DNA of 64,000 nt from NCBI RefSeq assembly GCF_048898065.1, contig NZ_JBLWFI010000001.1, positions 372,001 through 436,000 on the forward strand. Reading direction: 5' to 3'. Below the pieces are notes generated by a model. That model searched no databases. It had not been told where the DNA came from and was given only the letters and a program-made list of their open reading frames with translations. The DNA is from Tepidibacillus_B infernus (GTDB lineage: Bacteria > Bacillota > Bacilli > Tepidibacillales > Tepidibacillaceae). Shown piece after piece: positions 59,997 to 64,000 of this stretch (within the stretch, counting starts at the first letter, position 1; every line of letters starts with the position of its first letter). Both the position numbers and the translations under genes were made by a program.

Positions 59997-60226
59997 AAGG
60001 ATAAAAACGGTGAAGAAGTTAAGAAAACATTTGATCGAATCGGTTTTAAATACTTGTAAATTTTTGATCCATGTTCCTTCCTCCTTTTATATACTCTAAT
60101 TAGGATACATGAGATTGATGGATTATGATGTGATACAGCTCACATTCTTAATATTCCAGTATTTAAAATTCTTTAAAAATGGTGTAATGTATGATCATAC
60201 ACTTTCTTAGGAGATAGGGACAGGAG

Positions 60227-61129
60227 ATGCAACAGTTGTACTATTCTTTATTATTATTAACAAGTTTGCTTTGGGCAGGTAATTTTGTTGCAGGGAAATT
60301 TCTGGTTGGCCACGCTTCTTTTATCACGCTAACTTCGATACGCTGGTTGATTGCAGTTTTATTTTTATTTCCAATCGTTTGGTTTAAAGAAAAACAGTTT
60401 ATTCCCCCTAGAAAGAGTTTTTTTCTACTCTTTTTAATGGGGATAACGGGCGTTGACCTTTTTAATATCTTTATGTTTCTTGCCCTTGAGAGGACAACTG
60501 CTGATAATGTTGGATTAATCTCTGCTTTAAATCCTATTGCAATTGCCATTGCCTCCTTTTTCTTACTAAAGGAAACGATGATTAGGCGCCAAATTTTAGG
60601 AATGACTCTTTCATTACTAGGTGTTTTCATTGTCATATCTGAAGGAGAATGGCAAAAACTTTTAAGATTTCATTTCAACACAGGCGATTTATTCATGTTA
60701 GCTGCAGTTGGTTCTTGGGGACTTTATTCTGTAGTAGGTAGAAAAGTGATGCATCAGGTTTCACCTTTAATGTCTACTTTATGGGCAGGCATATTTGGAG
60801 TTCTTACTTTGTTACCTTTTAATTTGTTCACATTTTATGTGATCGATCCGAATTTTTCTTTTTGGTTGGCTACTGCTTATGTTAGTATAGGTGCAACAGT
60901 GTTAGGAATGGTCTTTTGGAATATAGGGGTACAAAAGGTTGGAGGGACAAAATCAGGGATGTTTCTTAATTTTAATCCGATCTTTACTGCTTTCTTTGCA
61001 TACTTTTTCTTAGGTGAACATATTACTTTTGTACAGCTGATTGGAACAGTAACAGTGATTATCGGGGTTTATATTTTTACGTTAAGAGCTAATTCGATTT
61101 CTAAACAAGCAACATTGATGAACGAATAA
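60227..61129 (+). CDS. EamA/DMT-superfamily transporter
   Basis: This 300-aa membrane protein has ten helices in two EamA repeats. The first repeat has LLTSLLWAGNFVAGKFLV and TADNVGLISALNPIAIAIASFFLLKETM. The second has LFMLAAVGSWGLYSVVGRKVM and GTKSGMFLNFNPIFTAFFAYFFLGE. Members export amino acids or other metabolites, and the substrate is unknown here. ATG at 60227 follows TAGGAGATAGGGACAGGAG. The 230 bp between sigK and this gene hold nothing I recognise. Confidence 0.88.
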   Translation: MQQLYYSLLLLTSLLWAGNFVAGKFLVGHASFITLTSIRWLIAVLFLFPIVWFKEKQFIPPRKSFFLLFLMGITGVDLFNIFMFLALERTTADNVGLISALNPIAIAIASFFLLKETMIRRQILGMTLSLLGVFIVISEGEWQKLLRFHFNTGDLFMLAAVGSWGLYSVVGRKVMHQVSPLMSTLWAGIFGVLTLLPFNLFTFYVIDPNFSFWLATAYVSIGATVLGMVFWNIGVQKVGGTKSGMFLNFNPIFTAFFAYFFLGEHITFVQLIGTVTVIIGVYIFTLRANSISKQATLMNE

Positions 61130-61156
61130 AATACGATTAGAACTAAATTTAAGGAC

Positions 61157-61184
61157 TTGTTCAATGCTTGAAATGATGTATAAT
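61157..61184 (+). promoter_or_regulatory. Promoter of the cobalamin-riboswitch operon
   Basis: TTGTTC (61157-61162) and TATAAT (61179-61184) are 16 bp apart, shortly before the riboswitch. Confidence 0.65.
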
Positions 61185-61194
61185 AGAACACATA

Positions 61195-61385
61195 ATTGAA
61201 TAGCATGTATGAATAGGTTCTTTTAAGTCATGACTTAAAAGATGAAAAGGGAAGTTCGGTGAAATCCCGACGCGGTCCCGCCACTGTAAATTGGAAGCAT
61301 TTCGTGTGATGCCACTGTCATTAAGATGGGAAGGTGCGAAATTGCATTGCCATAAGCCAGGAGACCTGCCTATTCATAGAGGAAG
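61195..61385 (+). promoter_or_regulatory. Cobalamin (B12) riboswitch
   Basis: The conserved aptamer pieces occur in order: AAGTTCGGTGAAATCCCGACGCGGTCCCGCCACTGT begins near 61251, with GCCACTGT at 61280-61287. A variable stem follows, then AAGCCAGGAGACCTGCC, the B12 box, at 61354-61370. A terminator lies downstream at 61459-61494. Binding of cobalamin should favour termination and shut off the btu genes. Confidence 0.95.
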
Positions 61386-61458
61386 CTTATCCTTCGAGGA
61401 AAAGGAAGGCGCCGAGAAAACGTAAATTCTTCATAACGTTTTTCAGCACCATACATAC

Positions 61459-61494
61459 AACCTTTTTTGTCCTTAGGATAAAAAAGGTTTTTTT
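61459..61494 (+). terminator. Terminator acting as the riboswitch expression platform
   Basis: AACCTTTTTT (61459-61468) pairs with AAAAAAGGTT (61480-61489), followed by TTTTT. It lies between the aptamer and the first gene. Confidence 0.85.
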
Positions 61495-61558
61495 AATGGT
61501 AGGGTACTTTTGTGGATTTTTATTCCTCGACATGCAAAAAAAAGAAGGAGAGAAGAGC

Positions 61559-61819
61559 ATGTTGAAAAAAAGTCTTGTCTGGTTGTCAGGATGTGGAATT
61601 GCGAATGATGTATCATCAAAGCAACCTGAAGTACAAACTCCAGCCAACTCAGTATCTAGCATCACAAATTATCCTTCAACGATTACTGATGATTCAGGTA
61701 CACAGACTGAAACTTTATTTGCTCTCGGCATCGTTTTAGGAGCACATCGCATTATTGATGGCCTAGAAAGTATTGTCAATGCATTATATCCAGATTTGCT
61801 AAAGTTGGTTATGGTATGA
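61559..61819 (+). pseudogene. btuF: Collapsed btuF (cobalamin-binding lipoprotein) remnant
   Basis: This 86-aa frame starts at ATG 61559 after AAGGAG and looks like pieces of BtuF joined in frame. MLKKSLVWLSGCG is a shortened lipoprotein signal with a lipobox Cys. NYPSTITDDSGTQ matches the start of the mature domain. TETLFALGI matches the next conserved strand after a gap of about 17 residues. GAHRIIDGLESIVNALYPDL matches the C-terminal helix, with over 200 residues missing between. BtuF is normally about 300 aa, so it cannot bind B12. It overlaps btuC by 4 nt, so it may persist for translational coupling. Confidence 0.8.
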
Positions 61820-62850
61820 ACATGAATAAAAAAATCCTTTTATGGGTAGGAGGACTTATTCTCCTACTCATGTTTTCCATGATCTTAAGTTTAATGATCG
61901 GTTCTGTTTCTGTACCACCCAACTTAACCGTGCGAATACTACTTAATCATCTACCATTTTTAAATTTAGAGCCTAATTGGTCAATTGGCCAAGAATCTAT
62001 CGTATGGAATTTACGATTACCAAGAGTTTTCTTAAGCCTGTTAGTTGGAGCAATGTTATCTGTTGCTGGAGTTGCATTCCAAGGGGTTTTACGTAACCCT
62101 TTAGCAGATCCATATATACTGGGTGTTTCGTCTGGGGCTGCACTAGGAGCAGCAATGACCATATTATTTGGACATCAAATCGGATTCCTTGGTCAATTCA
62201 GCCTTCCCCTTTTTGCTTTTATTGGAGCGATTATCTCACTAGGCCTAGTCATTTTATTAACCTCAACCCAGCATATTCGTTCAAATGAGATACTAATTTT
62301 AGCTGGGGTTGTTATTCAAGCTTTTTCGGGAGCAATATTAACTTTTTTAATTGCGTTGTCTGGTGAAAAAATGCAATCGATTATCTTTTGGATGATGGGA
62401 AGTTTAGCCAACCATGATTGGATAGATGTAAGGATCCTTTTGCCTTATTTTCTAGTTGGTTTATTGTATTTAGGCACGCAATACCGAGAATTAAATATAT
62501 TGGCTTTAGGTGAACAAGCTGCAACACATTTGGGGATCGAAGTAGAGAAGAAAAAGTTTTATATTTTAACCGTTGCTTCATTACTTGCTGCAGCAGCAGT
62601 ATCGATTGTTGGTATCATCGGATTTGTTGGTCTGATTATCCCTCATCTTATTCGCTTATTAACTGGACCAAACCATCGGAATTTGCTTCCTATTTCTACT
62701 TTAGCAGGGGCGTTGTTTTTATTGTGGGCTGATACAATAGCTAGAACAATTATTCCTTCAAGAGAAATTCCAATCGGTGTAGTTACAGCAATGATCGGTG
62801 CACCTTTTTTTGCTTATTTGCTTCGAAAGGGAATAAGGAGAGAACATTAA
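61816..62850 (+). CDS. btuC: Cobalamin ABC transporter permease (FecCD/BtuC family)
   Basis: This 344-aa permease has about ten helices. FecCD signatures are WNLRLPRVFLSLLVGAMLSVAGVAFQGVLRNPLADPYILGVSSGAALGA, the helix with GSLANHDW, and GFVGLIIPHLIRLLTGPNHRNLLP, which contains the coupling helix for the ATPase. FecCD permeases carry B12 or iron-siderophores; the B12 riboswitch upstream argues for cobalamin. ATG at 61816 overlaps the stop of the btuF remnant, with no clear ribosome site of its own. Confidence 0.92.
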   Translation: MNMNKKILLWVGGLILLLMFSMILSLMIGSVSVPPNLTVRILLNHLPFLNLEPNWSIGQESIVWNLRLPRVFLSLLVGAMLSVAGVAFQGVLRNPLADPYILGVSSGAALGAAMTILFGHQIGFLGQFSLPLFAFIGAIISLGLVILLTSTQHIRSNEILILAGVVIQAFSGAILTFLIALSGEKMQSIIFWMMGSLANHDWIDVRILLPYFLVGLLYLGTQYRELNILALGEQAATHLGIEVEKKKFYILTVASLLAAAAVSIVGIIGFVGLIIPHLIRLLTGPNHRNLLPISTLAGALFLLWADTIARTIIPSREIPIGVVTAMIGAPFFAYLLRKGIRREH

Positions 62851-63626
62851 TGAAGATTTTTGAGTTGCAAAGCTTATCTTTTAAATATGGTACAAAGGAA
62901 ATTTTATCAGGGATTTCCTTTGAGATAAAACCGGGTGAAAGTTTTGGAATCATTGGGCCTAATGGAAGTGGAAAAAGCACTCTTTTACGAGTGATGAGTG
63001 GGCTTTTATCAAAATTTGCTGGCGATATTTTTTTACAGGGTAAATCTATTCAACATTACAGCAAGAAGGAACTTGCAAAAATTATTGCTTTTGTTGGCCA
63101 AGAAGGAACCCCTCCTCTTCCTTTTACTGTACATGAAGTCGTGGCCATGGGGAGATATCCTTGGTTAAAACCATTTGCTAATCTCTCTGCTAAAGATGAT
63201 GAAGTGATCAAAAACGCGCTGATTTTGATGAATCTCTGGGAAAAAAGAAACAGTCTCATTCAAACCTTATCTGGTGGGGAACGGCAATTAGTGGCTTTAG
63301 CCCGCGCAATGGTACAGGAACCTAAGATTCTTTTTTTGGACGAACCCACCACTTATTTAGATATCGGTCATCAAGTATTGGTATTGCAACTAGTCAGGAA
63401 ATGGCAGGAGGAAAAAGACTTAACCGTGGTCATGGTATTACATGATTTAAATCTGGCGGCACAGTATTGCGATCGGTTATTGCTTATGAAACAGGGAAAT
63501 ATACAAAGAATCGGCAAAGTTGTTGAAGTTCTGAGAAAAGAACATATAGAAGAGGTTTATCAAACAAAAACAATTATGGTGAAACATCCAGAACTGGGAA
63601 TTCCACAGGTTCTGCTACCAAATTAA
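62850..63626 (+). CDS. btuD: Cobalamin ABC transporter ATP-binding protein
   Basis: This 258-aa ATPase has Walker A as GPNGSGKSTLLR, the Q-loop in VGQEGTPPLPFTV, the signature LSGGERQLVALARAM, Walker B as ILFLDEPTTYLD, and the H-loop in MVLHDLNLAAQYC. It groups with FepC/BtuD-type ATPases that pair with FecCD permeases. Its ATG shares one base with the btuC stop, so the two are coupled. Confidence 0.93.
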   Translation: MKIFELQSLSFKYGTKEILSGISFEIKPGESFGIIGPNGSGKSTLLRVMSGLLSKFAGDIFLQGKSIQHYSKKELAKIIAFVGQEGTPPLPFTVHEVVAMGRYPWLKPFANLSAKDDEVIKNALILMNLWEKRNSLIQTLSGGERQLVALARAMVQEPKILFLDEPTTYLDIGHQVLVLQLVRKWQEEKDLTVVMVLHDLNLAAQYCDRLLLMKQGNIQRIGKVVEVLRKEHIEEVYQTKTIMVKHPELGIPQVLLPN

Positions 63627-63699
63627 TCATTCTAACAGTTTTAAAATTTTTATAAAATAGATATAAAGGAATCAAAATTAAAGAAAGGGGATGTTCTTA

Positions 63700-64000
63700 A
63701 TGGCGATTGTTGAAGTAACGATTACTCCACTAGGTACTGGAACACCAAGTGTTAGTCATTATGTAGCAGAAGTACATAAGGTTTTGGAGCAAGCACCTGA
63801 AACGCTTAAATATCAATTGACTCCTATGAGCACGATTATTGAAGGAGAGCTACAGGATATTTTATCCGTCATTCAAAGAATGCATGAGGTTCCTTTTGAA
63901 AAGGGAGCCTTAAGAGTATCTACTTCAATCAAAATCGATGATCGTCGTGATAAAAAAGCATCGATGGAGCAAAAGCTAAAATCTGTTCAAGAAAAACTTT
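63700..64000 (+). CDS. MTH1187/YqgV-family thiamine-binding protein, 5' part
   Basis: This gene runs off the right edge with 100 codons visible. AIVEVTITPLGTGTPSVSHYVAEVHKVL and LTPMSTIIEGELQDILSVIQRMHE are typical of the MTH1187 (DUF77) fold, a ferredoxin-like domain that binds thiamine-like ligands in some members. Family proteins are about 100 residues, so the frame must end just outside the window. ATG follows AAAGGGGATG. Whether it belongs to the B12 operon, 73 bp after btuD, is unclear. Confidence 0.87.
   Translation, partial: MAIVEVTITPLGTGTPSVSHYVAEVHKVLEQAPETLKYQLTPMSTIIEGELQDILSVIQRMHEVPFEKGALRVSTSIKIDDRRDKKASMEQKLKSVQEKL

Noticed and set aside
61334..61558. Longer ORF leading into the btuF remnant
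   Set aside because: It runs through the B12 box and terminator; the ribosome site at 61545 supports ATG 61559.

Overview
The window is a chromosomal segment of a low-GC, endospore-forming Firmicute of the Bacillales type. Spore genes (spoIID-like, spoVB, an uninterrupted sigK), 6S RNA between aspS and tcdA, T-box leaders, and gene orders matching the Bacillus subtilis yrb and yrr regions all point there. A moderately thermophilic Bacillaceae relative is possible, but that is only an impression from gene content. No rRNA, tRNA or prophage was seen.

Layout. 1-2.8 kb holds the 3' end of a type I-B-like CRISPR-Cas operon (truncated cas3, then cas4, cas1, cas2). 2.8-8.5 kb holds a leader and one very long array of 64 repeats and 63 spacers, read left to right. 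An intact IS3-family element splits repeat 48 with an exact 3-bp duplication. 8.7-10.3 kb carries a SpoIID/LytB-domain gene behind a structured leader. 10.3-14.0 kb is a minus-strand fructose operon (fruR-fruK-EIIBC-EIIA). 14.2-24.8 kb resembles the B. subtilis queA-tgt-yajC-yrzE-yrbG-spoVB-comN-secDF region, with secD and secF as separate overlapping genes. 25.1-30.7 kb is recJ-apt-rel-dtd. 30.8-37 kb holds an unrecognised 51-aa ORF behind a hairpin, hemZ, a T-box-controlled hisS-aspS operon, 6S RNA and tcdA. 37-43 kb holds an sdpRI-like pair, a HAD phosphatase, threonine aldolase, rarA, a YczE-like membrane protein and a cysteine desulfurase. 43-57 kb resembles the yrr region: yrrD-like, two tiny proteins, an AI-2E-type permease, a T-box-controlled yitT-like-alaS operon, ireB, ruvX, two DUF1292 genes, mltG, trmR-trhP1-trhP2, udk and a PBP. 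57-61 kb holds an anion transporter, sigK and a DMT exporter. 61.1-64 kb is a cobalamin-riboswitch operon in which btuF survives only as a collapsed remnant in front of btuC and btuD, followed by a truncated MTH1187-family gene.

How the genes work together. Several operons are controlled by RNA: an Asp-specifier T-box before hisS-aspS, an Ala-specifier T-box before yitT-alaS, a B12 riboswitch before btu, and a possible Shine-Dalgarno-masking leader before spoIID. trmR, trhP1 and trhP2 together would make 5-methoxyuridine at tRNA position 34.

The least explained features are a family of dispersed intergenic elements with 15-bp inverted ends (two good copies, two decayed), the hairpin-led 51-aa ORF, the SpoIID leader, and the btuF remnant that keeps an open frame after large internal deletions.
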